64,000 nt of DNA from Leptospira ryugenii. Its GTDB lineage: Bacteria; Spirochaetota; Leptospiria; Leptospirales; Leptospiraceae. The stretch spans positions 248,001 to 312,000 of the forward strand of contig NZ_BFBB01000007.1 in the NCBI RefSeq assembly GCF_003114855.1, read 5' to 3'. The notes beneath the pieces are model-generated. The model worked only from the letters and a program-made list of their open reading frames with translations, was not told the DNA's origin and made no database searches. Positions 7,937 through 16,362 of the stretch are shown here, piece by piece. Each line of letters opens with the position of its first letter. The first letter of the stretch is position 1. The translations under genes were made by a program, and so were the position numbers.

Positions 7937-8902
7937 TTACCAACTTCCGGAACTCCCTCCACCGCCAAAGCTTCCCCCTCCCCCACTGAAACCTCCGCTA
8001 CTACGTCCTCCGAAACTAGACGAAGAACTTCTACTGGAACCAGATCCACTTGAGCCACTACCAATGCGGTCAAATGATTTCATTTTCTTTCTCCCCCAAG
8101 GAGTGAGAAGTAACACGAGTTTGATTAAGACAACACCAATGCTATAGCATAGAAACGTGATAACTCCTATATCAAATCCATGTATGACAATAGGAAAGAT
8201 ACTCCAAAAGGGGAAAAGAAAAAAATAGATAAACCAACCCATGTAAGGTGTTATGATCGCGGCATGAGTAAACACTCCCAATACAAATAATACAAACACG
8301 GTCACAAAAATTTTTATGGGTAAAGGCAATGCTTCATGCGAGCCAGCCAAGTCAGCCTCCCTTAGCGATTGAATGAAAGGATGATCATGTAAAGGACCTA
8401 AATAGGGATCAACAATACTTTTGGGAAGAGTATATGTACCGCCTATGCCACCAATGATCGAATTGATTCCAGTATCTATCCCCTTTTCAAAATCATCTTT
8501 CTTAAAGTAGGGTGTGATTTCACTTCTGATGATACGATTACAGAGAACATCCGTTAACTGACCTTCTAAGCCATACCCAACTTCAATCCTAAGTTTTCGA
8601 TCAGATTTCGCAATTGTAAGCAATACCCCATTGTCATAATTTTTTTGTCCAATCTGATTCTTTTCAGCCATGCGAATAGAGAAGTCTTCAATGCTGTCGC
8701 CTTCCAGACTCTCAATCACCAAGACCACTATTTGATTTGTGGTTTGGCTCTCATACTTTGCTAATTTCTCTTCTAAATAGGAATGAAACTCTTTCGAAAG
8801 AGTGCCAGTTTCATCAGTCACTCTTTCCCTGAGTATGTATGCATCTTTCGCTTGTAAGGAAAGACAAAAGAGAAACAAAATGACCAAAACAAATCGATTC
8901 AT
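7937..8902 (-). CDS. TPM-domain membrane protein (YgcG type)
   Basis: 321 aa from ATG 8902; a TTG at 8938 would add 12 residues, but ATG 8902 gives a clean signal peptide (MNRFVLVILFLFCLSLQA). A TPM domain follows (about 25-150; 'VTDETGTLSKE', 'QIVVLVIESLEG', 'NGVLLTIAKSDRKLRIEVGYGLEG'), then two or three membrane helices, and a C-terminal Ser/Gly-rich tail of about 35 residues ending GGSSGSW, typical of the YgcG group. The TPM domain has been linked to phosphatase activity and photosystem repair in other organisms, but its role in this group is unclear. It lies just downstream of the AraC-type gene and may be co-transcribed. It converges with the kinase gene. Confidence 0.82.
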   Translation of the reverse strand: MNRFVLVILFLFCLSLQAKDAYILRERVTDETGTLSKEFHSYLEEKLAKYESQTTNQIVVLVIESLEGDSIEDFSIRMAEKNQIGQKNYDNGVLLTIAKSDRKLRIEVGYGLEGQLTDVLCNRIIRSEITPYFKKDDFEKGIDTGINSIIGGIGGTYTLPKSIVDPYLGPLHDHPFIQSLREADLAGSHEALPLPIKIFVTVFVLFVLGVFTHAAIITPYMGWFIYFFLFPFWSIFPIVIHGFDIGVITFLCYSIGVVLIKLVLLLTPWGRKKMKSFDRIGSGSSGSGSSRSSSSSFGGRSSGGFSGGGGSFGGGGSSGSW

Positions 8903-8947
8903 ACCAAAGAAAGCATAAACATTTTTAAAGAAATGCAAATCTTTCTT

Positions 8948-10510
8948 TCAGGAAATGTCTTTTGATTTGGAATTCACATTCATTTTTTTAAAGGCATTGG
9001 GATGAGAACCAGTTTGTTTTTTGAATTCCGAATAAAAAGCGGATCTGGATCCAAAGCCAGAATTTTTCCCAACTTCAGTAACATTCATATCGGGTTCAGA
9101 GATTAAAAGAGACTTTGCATGGGAAATTCTGTATTTGTTCAATAATGAAGGAAAATTTGATTTATAATGTGTATTAACCAAGTCACTCATCTGGTGGTAT
9201 GTTATTCCCAAAAGTTGGGCCGCTTTTTCCTCTGAAAAATTTGGGTCTAAATAAACTCTTTCTTTTTCCAAAAGTTCGTTTAAGCGACTTGTGATTTGGA
9301 CAAGATCCACATTTTGAAATAAATTTCGATTTTTCAAGGCCTGTAGGCCTTTTTCTTTTCCTCCCTTGTGCGCTAATAAAAGGCTATAAGCGATTTGAAA
9401 GGGAAGCCATACTACCGAAGAATATATTACGTAAACTTGGTACGGATAAAAATCTAAATGATACAAGACTCTAAAAAATATCAGCAATAAAAAGACCATC
9501 CAAGTGATCAGGTAAAGTCTTGGCCTTGTATTTTGTGTTTGGCCAACATGTGTTACATAAAGCCAATAAAATGCTAAGATAAAATTGATCAATGCAACAA
9601 AGATTCTGTATTCTCTGAATAGATCTGAATACGGAATGATAAGATACAGCAGACCAGAAATAGCAAACAGCCAAAAGATTCCCTTTTTGTACAACCGCTT
9701 CTGATTTGAAAAATCAAAACTAGCTAAATATAAGAAGAAGGCAAATTGTAAAAGTGCAAACCAGATGTAAAAAGAATGTGTTACTAAAAGATTTGATTCT
9801 CCAAAGATAGAAGCAGGCACTTTACCGTGCATACAGTACACAAGCAAATAAAACGATGCATAAAAAAATACGAGGGCAAGAAAGACCGGATTTCTATTTT
9901 TGAAAAACATTTGCAGACCCCAAGCCAAAAAGATGAGTCCCATGAAACTAAGACTTACAAATGCTAAAAACCTCACCATCAGTATGCCTCTGTATTGGTC
10001 CTCACTCAATAAGCGAATCGGATAGTTCAAATCATCGGTTGTCCTTACGCGCAAATAAAAAACCTTCCTCTCTTTTGGAGAGAGGGAAATTTGAAAATGA
10101 GGGAAAGGAGAAAGAACTCCAAGCCAAGACTCCCAATGGTATCCTGCGTATTGGTCTAGGATTTGGCCATCTGTTGACTCGGAGCACAACTCGAGATCAG
10201 GGATGTGGATCCACTGCAATAGGATAGAACCTTTCCAGGGGATCTCGTTTTCGTTTTCGAGGGCAAATCTGAGCCAAATCCTGGGCTCAATCACTGATAT
10301 GCGCAGTGCCTCTTTGCTCCCATTTTTAGCCCATTCCTTTGCCTTCAGTGAGGCGAGTGAGGCATGGTTGCAGATAAACTGATTTTCCGTAGCATCCGAC
10401 CTGCGGTATTCCACCCGACCACTCAAATTGACCCCACCAATTTCCTTGGGCCCAGGCTGGCAGGAGATGAATACGAGGAGAATGGCGAGGAAGAGAAAGA
10501 TTCGGCGCAT
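8948..10510 (-). CDS. Membrane-bound AraC-type regulator with 7TMR-DISM sensor
   Basis: 520 aa. Lipoprotein-like signal (LLVFISC, Cys17); extracytoplasmic 7TMR-DISM extracellular-type domain (about 30-175; 'PRIWLRFALENEN', 'ERKVFYLRVRTTDD'); about seven membrane helices (about 180-390); and a C-terminal AraC/XylS DNA-binding domain (about 405-510; 'EEKAAQLLGITYHQMSDLVNTHYKSNFPSLLNKYRISHAKSLL' region and 'VTEVGKNSGFGSRSAFYSEFKKQTGSHPNAFKK'). Receptor and DNA-binding output are in one chain, so it would bind its promoter from the membrane. Divergent from the SbtA-like gene, which may be its target. Confidence 0.87.
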   Translation of the reverse strand: MRRIFLFLAILLVFISCQPGPKEIGGVNLSGRVEYRRSDATENQFICNHASLASLKAKEWAKNGSKEALRISVIEPRIWLRFALENENEIPWKGSILLQWIHIPDLELCSESTDGQILDQYAGYHWESWLGVLSPFPHFQISLSPKERKVFYLRVRTTDDLNYPIRLLSEDQYRGILMVRFLAFVSLSFMGLIFLAWGLQMFFKNRNPVFLALVFFYASFYLLVYCMHGKVPASIFGESNLLVTHSFYIWFALLQFAFFLYLASFDFSNQKRLYKKGIFWLFAISGLLYLIIPYSDLFREYRIFVALINFILAFYWLYVTHVGQTQNTRPRLYLITWMVFLLLIFFRVLYHLDFYPYQVYVIYSSVVWLPFQIAYSLLLAHKGGKEKGLQALKNRNLFQNVDLVQITSRLNELLEKERVYLDPNFSEEKAAQLLGITYHQMSDLVNTHYKSNFPSLLNKYRISHAKSLLISEPDMNVTEVGKNSGFGSRSAFYSEFKKQTGSHPNAFKKMNVNSKSKDIS

Positions 10511-10658
10511 CTAATGGAAATCCTCCTACTCTGCTTTCGGAACGCAAGCCCGCTTTTCCTTGGATTTTGGAAAAATCCAGCCTTTTAATTTGTCCAATTT
10601 TATATTTCTGGACACTTTTTGGGCACAAACATTTCCTCGACTTAGGAGCATAAATCCC

Positions 10659-11636
10659 ATGGACTACCAAGCAATGGCCAACAACCTTTTGAACCCACCG
10701 GTACTTTTTTTCTTTTTAGGTATGGGTGTGATTCTATTCAAATCAGATCTGAGATTGACGGACGGAGTGTCCAAATTTTTATCCTTATATCTTTTGTTTG
10801 CAATTGGCTTCAAAGGTGGACATGAACTATTTCACTCCCCCTTCCAAGAAGAGCATCTACTTACATTGATCTCCTGCATGTTTATGGCATTTTTCATTCC
10901 GATCTATTCCTTCTTTATCTTTAGATTGAAGCTGGATTACCATAACTCGGCAGCTCTTGCCGGAAGTTTTGGTTCGATTAGTGCGGTCACTTTTGTGACT
11001 GCCGGTGCTTTTTTGCACAACCTAGGTTACGAATACCAAGGATTTATCGTAGCTGGAATGGCTCTTATGGAATCTCCCGCTATTGTCATCGCTGTTATTT
11101 TGGATCGCTTGGCAGGACAGAAAGACAAAGGCGGTGAGTCAATCCAATGGAAAAAACTCCTTCACGAAGCTTTCTTTAGCTCTTCGGTTTACATTCTGAT
11201 CGGCTCACTTATCGTAGGCTATCTTTCCGGTGAAAGTGGATGGAATACAACAAAACCATTTACTGAGGATATATTCAAAGGATTGCTGAGCTTCTTTCTT
11301 TTGGACAAAGGAATTGATGCGGCTAAGCAAATGAAGGATCTAAAAAATACAGGAGTCTTTCTCATTCTTTCTTCACTCGTGATAATGGTAATCAATGCTT
11401 TAATTGGCATCGCATTGGTGAAGATCATAAAGATGCCTCTAGGAGATTCCTTAATGTTCGTAGTCTTGTGTGCATCGGCTTCTTACATTGCTGTGCCTGC
11501 GGCAATGAAAGATTCCATACCAGAAGCAAACCCGAGTATGTACCTCACGGTTGCCTTATCCATTGTGTTTCCTATCAATATCATTTTCGGAATTCCACTT
11601 TATTTTCAAATTCTGAAAGAACTTGCTGGGGTGTAG
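10659..11636 (+). CDS. SbtA-like sodium-dependent bicarbonate transporter family protein
   Basis: 325 aa. ATG 10659 is chosen because TTAGGAGC (10642-10649) is a good ribosome site; an upstream in-frame extension to 10560 lacks one. About ten membrane helices. The N-terminal 'NNLLNPPVLFFFLGMGVILFKSDLRL' and 'AALAGSFGSISAVTFVTAGAFL', and the later 'CASASYIAVPAAMKDSIPEANPSMYLTVALSIVFPINI', match the SbtA (PF05982) family as I remember it. SbtA imports bicarbonate with Na+ in cyanobacteria; the substrate in non-photosynthetic bacteria is unproven. The channel-protein gene starts 2 nt after its stop, suggesting coupled expression. Confidence 0.8.
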   Translation: MDYQAMANNLLNPPVLFFFLGMGVILFKSDLRLTDGVSKFLSLYLLFAIGFKGGHELFHSPFQEEHLLTLISCMFMAFFIPIYSFFIFRLKLDYHNSAALAGSFGSISAVTFVTAGAFLHNLGYEYQGFIVAGMALMESPAIVIAVILDRLAGQKDKGGESIQWKKLLHEAFFSSSVYILIGSLIVGYLSGESGWNTTKPFTEDIFKGLLSFFLLDKGIDAAKQMKDLKNTGVFLILSSLVIMVINALIGIALVKIIKMPLGDSLMFVVLCASASYIAVPAAMKDSIPEANPSMYLTVALSIVFPINIIFGIPLYFQILKELAGV

Positions 11637-11638
11637 CC

Positions 11639-13480
11639 TTGTTTGCAAAAGGCAGGCAAACCATTCAGTCGTATTTCTTTTCTGGGCTTCTTTTGTTTCT
11701 CCTTTGTATTTCTATTTCGATATTGGGAGAAACAAAAACGGAAGAAACGCAAAGCCCTGAAAAGTACAAATCTCCGATGGCCACAAAGGGGATAGAACCA
11801 GAATACGCAAGGCATATGTTTGTGGAGCCTGAGCTTGCCGCAAAGGTAAACAAACAAACTTCCTTCTGGGTTAACGATGTTCTTCGTATTGGATTCTACT
11901 TACGGCCTAGACAGGAATCTCGTTATAATTTGGATTTCAATCGCTCCAATGCTGCCTATGTGGACAGAACAATGCAGACTTCTTCCTTATTCTTACTATT
12001 TGAGCCAAATGAGTACGTAACGGGAAAGATCACCATTCAAGATGCAAGAGTATGGGGAGGAGACTCGCCGGCAAATGTTGGTGATATTCGAGCTGTTTTT
12101 TTTAACAATACACCTAGCATAAGTAGTTCAACACAGACAAATTCCGCAGCCCTAAACACTACTGGCATTCGGGAAGCATTTGTGATGGTAAAGAAACTAC
12201 CTTTGCAAATGAAAATGCAAGTGGGACGACAAATCTGGGCCTATGGCGATCAACGTATGCTAGGTGGTGCCAATTGGACAATCAATGGATTGTCCTTTGA
12301 TGGGATCAGATTGATGTATGATGAATCAAATCTAAGACTACATATATTTGCAGCAAGACCATACTGGACTCAAAGTGGCGTGAACGGAGTCGTATCTGCA
12401 AATGATCCTAAAGTAAATTCGAACGCCAAAGGATCCGATACGACAATCTTCGGAACCTACAATACCATTAAACTTTTTGATGCGGTTGCATTAGATCTGT
12501 ATTCAATCAACGTCGTTAGAAAATGGATACCCAATACATTCAATACCGCAACAGGATTGCCAAATCCTTCTCCCCATGACCCATTGGCTCTCAACCGGGC
12601 AAAACAAAACCAAGAATTGTATACTGTAGGATTTCGGCTTACCAACCGAACAAATGGTAATTTCCTCCCAAAAGACAAGGCATGGGATTGGACTTGGGAG
12701 AGTGCCTGGCAAGGTGGCTATACTGGAAGAAGAGTCCAAGAAAGATTTTTGGGTTCTTATTTGACTGGAAGTTTTCAGAACGTACTCACAGAAAGGGAAA
12801 AGTATTCAGGACAGATGCATGTTTTTCAAACGGGCTATACTTTTTTCGAAAAACTGAGATTAGGTGCGCAATGGATTTACGCCTCAGGAGATAAGAATCG
12901 AACCGATGGAAGTTCTTCGTCCTTCCAAACACTTGCAAATCCAAGGTTTTCTACCATACCCTATTTTAATAATTTTGCAGGTATATCAGAGAACATAGAT
13001 ACAAAAAATATCATTTCAAGAAGTATATCTGTTTCCTACCAAACGGAATCTTACGGAACATTCCAAATTTCTTATTTTCAAAATGACAAAGCAGAAAAGC
13101 AAGATGCTTGGTATGCAATCAATGGAGCTGGCAATTCTACTGCTAATATTGGGCTAATGAATAGTTCTCCCGTTTCGCCTGACAAAGGAAGTACGGAGAA
13201 CTTTGCGGACAATCCATATGCACAGCCTTATCGTCTTGGCAAAAGATTATATACAGAAGTTGACCTTACCTGGATGGGCTTGATCAATGACAATGTCTCC
13301 ATTTGGATTGGAGTTGGGTATCTACGAGCAGGTGATGCGATCGCAAATTACCGCAATTCGCCCATAGTCTTCAATCCCATTACAGGTAATTTTGATTGGA
13401 ATGCAGATGCTTTCCTAGGAAGGAATACCCTTGCAAGGAATGGCTCTATGGCCTATTTCCAAGTAAATGCTGCATTTTAA
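11639..13480 (+). CDS. Outer-membrane channel protein, alginate-export-like
   Basis: 613 aa from TTG 11639. The open frame extends back to 11468 inside the transporter gene, but that part has no domain sense. From TTG the protein starts with a signal peptide (FAKGRQTIQSYFFSGLLLFLLCISISILGE). The remainder reads as an outer-membrane barrel: 'VLRIGFYLRPRQESRYNLDF', 'GKITIQDARVWG', 'QMKMQVGRQIWAYGDQRMLGGANWTINGLSFDGIRL' (typical of the alginate-export/AlgE-like family), ending 'MAYFQVNAAF' with terminal Phe. Translation is probably coupled to the SbtA-like gene, so it may pass the same solute through the outer membrane (inference). Confidence 0.78.
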   Translation: MFAKGRQTIQSYFFSGLLLFLLCISISILGETKTEETQSPEKYKSPMATKGIEPEYARHMFVEPELAAKVNKQTSFWVNDVLRIGFYLRPRQESRYNLDFNRSNAAYVDRTMQTSSLFLLFEPNEYVTGKITIQDARVWGGDSPANVGDIRAVFFNNTPSISSSTQTNSAALNTTGIREAFVMVKKLPLQMKMQVGRQIWAYGDQRMLGGANWTINGLSFDGIRLMYDESNLRLHIFAARPYWTQSGVNGVVSANDPKVNSNAKGSDTTIFGTYNTIKLFDAVALDLYSINVVRKWIPNTFNTATGLPNPSPHDPLALNRAKQNQELYTVGFRLTNRTNGNFLPKDKAWDWTWESAWQGGYTGRRVQERFLGSYLTGSFQNVLTEREKYSGQMHVFQTGYTFFEKLRLGAQWIYASGDKNRTDGSSSSFQTLANPRFSTIPYFNNFAGISENIDTKNIISRSISVSYQTESYGTFQISYFQNDKAEKQDAWYAINGAGNSTANIGLMNSSPVSPDKGSTENFADNPYAQPYRLGKRLYTEVDLTWMGLINDNVSIWIGVGYLRAGDAIANYRNSPIVFNPITGNFDWNADAFLGRNTLARNGSMAYFQVNAAF

Positions 13481-13542
13481 AAAAAGTTCGATTTTTTTTC
13501 CCTAAGGAATTTGATAGTTTCAGATTCCCCAAGGAAAGATGA

Positions 13543-14160
13543 TTGAGCAAAGAAACGAAACAAAGACGAGTTCGCAATAGCCTTTCTCGCGAAGAGATTC
13601 GCAATGTTTCTCTCTTGATTCTCAAAGAAGAAGGCATTGATGCTCTTTCCATGCGTCGGATAGCTCACCGTTTGGGATGCAGTGTTGCCAGTCCTTATTC
13701 ATATTACGAAAGTCAGATTGATTTGGTCAAAGACCTCATTAAACACGGCGAAGACGAACTTCTGGCTATGTTAAAAGATGCTGTGCCACCTGGAGAGAAT
13801 GTTTCCACCTTTGATAAGTTAGCGGGCATCGCCCGTGCTTATTTTCGATTTGCAAGTATCAACAGAGAACTTCATAAAATCATGTTTGTAACAGATTATG
13901 GAGCCTTACACAGAAAAGCCTTTCCGCAACTTCCAAAAAGTTATCGATTCTTTTTGGAAACTTTACGGGAAGGTTTTGAGACAGGCGAAATCAAATACCC
14001 GATACAAGAATACACTGCCATTGCACGGCTTATGTGGAGTTGGATGTATGGCTTGCTTGTTTTGGATATGACTGGCATGCTGCGAAAACGCAAATCAAGC
14101 GAAAATCCAATTGAAGAGGGAATTTCTTATTTCCAGAAACTCCTCTCTTCAAATCCATAA
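13543..14160 (+). CDS. TetR/AcrR-family regulator
   Basis: 205 aa from TTG 13543, preceded by AAGGAAAG (13531-13538); a nearby ATG at 13539 is out of frame. N-terminal TetR helix-turn-helix (about 18-65; 'GIDALSMRRIAHRLGCSVASPYSYYESQIDLVKDLI'), then an all-helical ligand-binding domain with a WHG-like C-terminal part ('ARLMWSWMYGLLVLDMTGML'). It sits 62 nt after the channel-protein gene, same strand, so it may control that pair or itself; I see no clear palindrome in the gap. Confidence 0.88.
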   Translation: MSKETKQRRVRNSLSREEIRNVSLLILKEEGIDALSMRRIAHRLGCSVASPYSYYESQIDLVKDLIKHGEDELLAMLKDAVPPGENVSTFDKLAGIARAYFRFASINRELHKIMFVTDYGALHRKAFPQLPKSYRFFLETLREGFETGEIKYPIQEYTAIARLMWSWMYGLLVLDMTGMLRKRKSSENPIEEGISYFQKLLSSNP

Positions 14161-14164
14161 AGCA

Positions 14165-14902
14165 TCAAACGGATGTATGTTGGTTTTCTTCCTCAATTGA
14201 TGTAAAGTCTCCTACATCAACTTGCTTCCGTTCTTTAAGTCGGATCATTTCATTTCTAACAATTTCAATGACTTGGTTTGCTTCCATAGGCTCCCAGATT
14301 GGATTGCCAACAGATATTCTAGATTTTTTGTTCATATTGTACGAATCAATATAGAATGTCACGATAGGCAAATTGTATCGTTTGCTTAGAACTGCCATTC
14401 CTCCATGCAACTTTCGATTCTTTCTGAACCCACGAAAATAAGTCCCCTCAGGAAAGATACCTAGTGCAAGATTGCCTTTGGCAATCCGCCTACGAATCTC
14501 TTGGATGGTACTCGGATCATTTTCGTTTCGATTCAAAGGGATTAAATCCATTGACTTAACGATCCCTTTGATCAACTGCTCTTTCCGAACCTGCCCTGGA
14601 CGCAATTTTTTAGCACCTTTTACACGTTTACCGGCATCATAACTTGTCATCGCAGTCGCATATATACCATGCTGCTTCATAAAATGCCTTATCATAAAGG
14701 CATCGTAAGGCATCGAGATCAGTCTTAAAAATTTATTTCTAGGTTTGATGTGATTAGAAACAGCTATGAATGTCTTTCCCTTTAACTCTGTTAGAATATG
14801 CTGATTTTCATACTCACAGGGACGTAATCCATACACCAAACGCATTGGTTTTATGATCATCCACATTAAAATAAATCCGATTGTTCTACCTAAAATGTAC
14901 AC
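14165..14902 (-). CDS. PlsC-like lysophospholipid acyltransferase family protein
   Basis: 245 aa. N-terminal hydrophobic stretch (about 1-20), then acyltransferase motifs: motif I is 'AVSNHIKPRN' where the usual NHxxxxD has Asn in the Asp position; motif II-like 'LIPLNRNEND'; motif III 'LGIFPEGTYFRG' (intact FPEGT); motif IV 'LPIVTFYI'. Such enzymes transfer acyl groups from acyl-ACP/CoA to lysophosphatidate or related lipids at the inner membrane. The altered motif I leaves catalysis uncertain. It converges with the TetR gene (4-nt gap). Confidence 0.78.
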   Translation of the reverse strand: MYILGRTIGFILMWMIIKPMRLVYGLRPCEYENQHILTELKGKTFIAVSNHIKPRNKFLRLISMPYDAFMIRHFMKQHGIYATAMTSYDAGKRVKGAKKLRPGQVRKEQLIKGIVKSMDLIPLNRNENDPSTIQEIRRRIAKGNLALGIFPEGTYFRGFRKNRKLHGGMAVLSKRYNLPIVTFYIDSYNMNKKSRISVGNPIWEPMEANQVIEIVRNEMIRLKERKQVDVGDFTSIEEENQHTSV

Positions 14903-14997
14903 GTATCACCTACTCTCTTTCTGTATGAATCCAATAGTCCAAAGAGGTTGCAAAAAAAAACGTTACAAATTTGTTTCGATTCTCAGCTTGGAAATGG

Positions 14998-16029
14998 ATG
15001 CCTCGCTTCGTTCGGATCATTTGTCTATTTTGTGTTTTTTTGTTTCCATTATTCTGCCAAAATACAGAAAAAAACCAGGAAACAGAGCGCGATTTCGTAT
15101 TCATTAGCCTTGCGACGGCTGGCTACGATATTCTAGATGAAGCCAGAGCTAAGATCGGGATTTTCCCTCGTATTCCAAAGGGAGCCGAAAACGATACCCC
15201 CTCCCAAATCCAACTGGGGTCTCGTATCTTCCAAGATAAAACTTTATCACTGAACTCAGCACAGTCCTGTTCCACATGTCACTTGTTAAGCGGAAGAAAC
15301 ATAGGCACCGACGGACAATCCGTATCTAGAGGGACCTTTGGTCAATTGGGAAGGCGAAATGTGCTTAGTATCTTAAATGTAGGCCATTTGGAAACCTTAT
15401 TCTGGGACGGTCGAATGGACAGTTTGGAATCGCAAGCCCTTCTACCATTTACAGATGCCAATGAAATGGCTTTACCTTCCCAAACAGAGCTTCTGAATCG
15501 ATTCAATCAAGGGAGTGCATATAGTTCAGAATTTACAATAGCATTCCCTGAAAATCCAAACATTAACATTTCCAACATAGGGCGTGCAATCGCTGCTTTC
15601 GAAAGATCTTTGAATTCTAGAAGTCGTTTTGATGATTTTATGGATGGCAATGTCTTTGCCCTTTCTTCCGAAGAGAAAATAGGACTCAAATTGTTTTTAA
15701 ATCTGAACTGTATCTCCTGCCATTCAGGACCTATGTTAGGTGGAAAAAAATTTGCTAAATTGGATTCTGTTTATAGCTACAATGCGACAGATTTGGGTAG
15801 ATTTGAAGTGACTGGGAACTCAAATGATAGATTTTTCTTTCGAACCCCTTCCTTACGCAATGTTGCCTCTACGCAACCATACTTCCATGATGGTAGTGTA
15901 TCCTCTCTTTCCGAAGCAGTTCGTAGAATGAATCACTACGAAGCACCGCGTCCGATTTCGGAACAAGAGGTACAAACGCTTGTTATATTTTTAAGATCTC
16001 TTTCTGATTCTACAAGACCGAGTCCTTAA
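14998..16029 (+). CDS. Di-haem cytochrome c peroxidase/MauG family lipoprotein
   Basis: 343 aa from ATG 14998; a longer TTG start at 14971 has no ribosome site. Signal MPRFVRIICLFCVFLFPLFC gives a lipobox PLFC (Cys20). Two c-type haem motifs: CSTCH in the N-terminal half and CISCH in the C-terminal half; 'LGSRIFQDKTLSLNSAQSCSTCH', 'LFWDGRMDSLESQALLPF' and 'RTPSLRNVASTQPYFHDGSVSSLSEAVRRMNHYE' are typical of bacterial cytochrome c peroxidases. It would reduce hydrogen peroxide in the periplasm, or act as a MauG-type oxidase. Divergent from the acyltransferase. Confidence 0.9.
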   Translation: MPRFVRIICLFCVFLFPLFCQNTEKNQETERDFVFISLATAGYDILDEARAKIGIFPRIPKGAENDTPSQIQLGSRIFQDKTLSLNSAQSCSTCHLLSGRNIGTDGQSVSRGTFGQLGRRNVLSILNVGHLETLFWDGRMDSLESQALLPFTDANEMALPSQTELLNRFNQGSAYSSEFTIAFPENPNINISNIGRAIAAFERSLNSRSRFDDFMDGNVFALSSEEKIGLKLFLNLNCISCHSGPMLGGKKFAKLDSVYSYNATDLGRFEVTGNSNDRFFFRTPSLRNVASTQPYFHDGSVSSLSEAVRRMNHYEAPRPISEQEVQTLVIFLRSLSDSTRPSP

Positions 16030-16057
16030 TTTTTTTACTTGACTCTCTGCTTACAAT

Positions 16058-16170
16058 TTAAAGATTGGTGTTAACCTTCAGGGAGGAAACAGGTGAAATT
16101 CCTGTGCTGACCCGCAACTGTATGCTGAATGATAGCCAACAAGCAATCGTTTGGTGAGCCAGATCTTCCC
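16058..16170 (+). promoter_or_regulatory. Cobalamin riboswitch aptamer
   Basis: Reads on the plus strand with the B12-box hallmarks: GGTGAAATTCC (16092-16102) closed by ACAGG/CCTGT (16089-16093 with 16101-16105), then CTGACCCGCAACTGT (16107-16121), and GAGCCAG (16156-16162). AAGAT (16061-16065) and ATCTT (16163-16167) can close the outer stem. It should bind adenosyl- or other cobalamin and control the lipoprotein gene at 16363. The GGTGAAA...CTGxCCCGCAACTGT string is very specific for this family. Confidence 0.92.
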
Positions 16171-16171
16171 C

Positions 16172-16355
16172 GCAAAGATGACCTCGTGGATTGGGGTCTT
16201 TGCACTATACGCCTAGTCGCGTAGGGGCCCCGAAGGAAACGGGGCAACCTTATGGACATTACTAGGTGAAACAGTATCCTTTCGTTCTGAAACAACATAC
16301 ATGCTCATCCTCGGAATTCCAGAAATGTTCCCCTAAATTCAATCAAATTTAGGAG
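16172..16355 (+). promoter_or_regulatory. Riboswitch expression platform with Shine-Dalgarno hairpin
   Basis: Between aptamer and gene lie several helices: GCAAAGA/TCTTTGC (16172-16178 with 16197-16203), CCTA/TAGG (16212-16215 with 16222-16225), GCCCCG/CGGGGC (16227-16232 with 16240-16245). CCTAAATT (16332-16339) pairs perfectly with AATTTAGG (16346-16353), burying half of the AGGAG ribosome site (16351-16355). TAGGGG (16222-16227) can pair with CCCCTA (16330-16335), which would open that hairpin. No U-tract follows the GC hairpin, so control of translation is more likely than termination. Confidence 0.55.
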
Positions 16356-16362
16356 ATTCTGA

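Noticed and set aside
7980..8070. Repetitive Ser/Gly codons as a possible DNA repeat element
   Set aside because: It is the low-complexity tail typical of YgcG-type TPM proteins, not a separate repeat.
11468..11638. N-terminal extension of the channel protein inside the SbtA-like gene
   Set aside because: It overlaps coding sequence of the transporter and the real signal peptide begins after TTG 11639.
16227..16245. GCCCCG/CGGGGC hairpin as a rho-independent terminator
   Set aside because: No T-tract follows; more likely part of the riboswitch platform.
16265..16285. A second GGTGAAA that could mark a second cobalamin aptamer
   Set aside because: The CTGxCCCGCAACTGT string and the closing stem are missing.
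16071..16298. Open frame on the minus strand across the riboswitch
   Set aside because: It is antisense to the cobalamin aptamer, has no ribosome site and reads as low-sense, Arg/Ser-rich protein.
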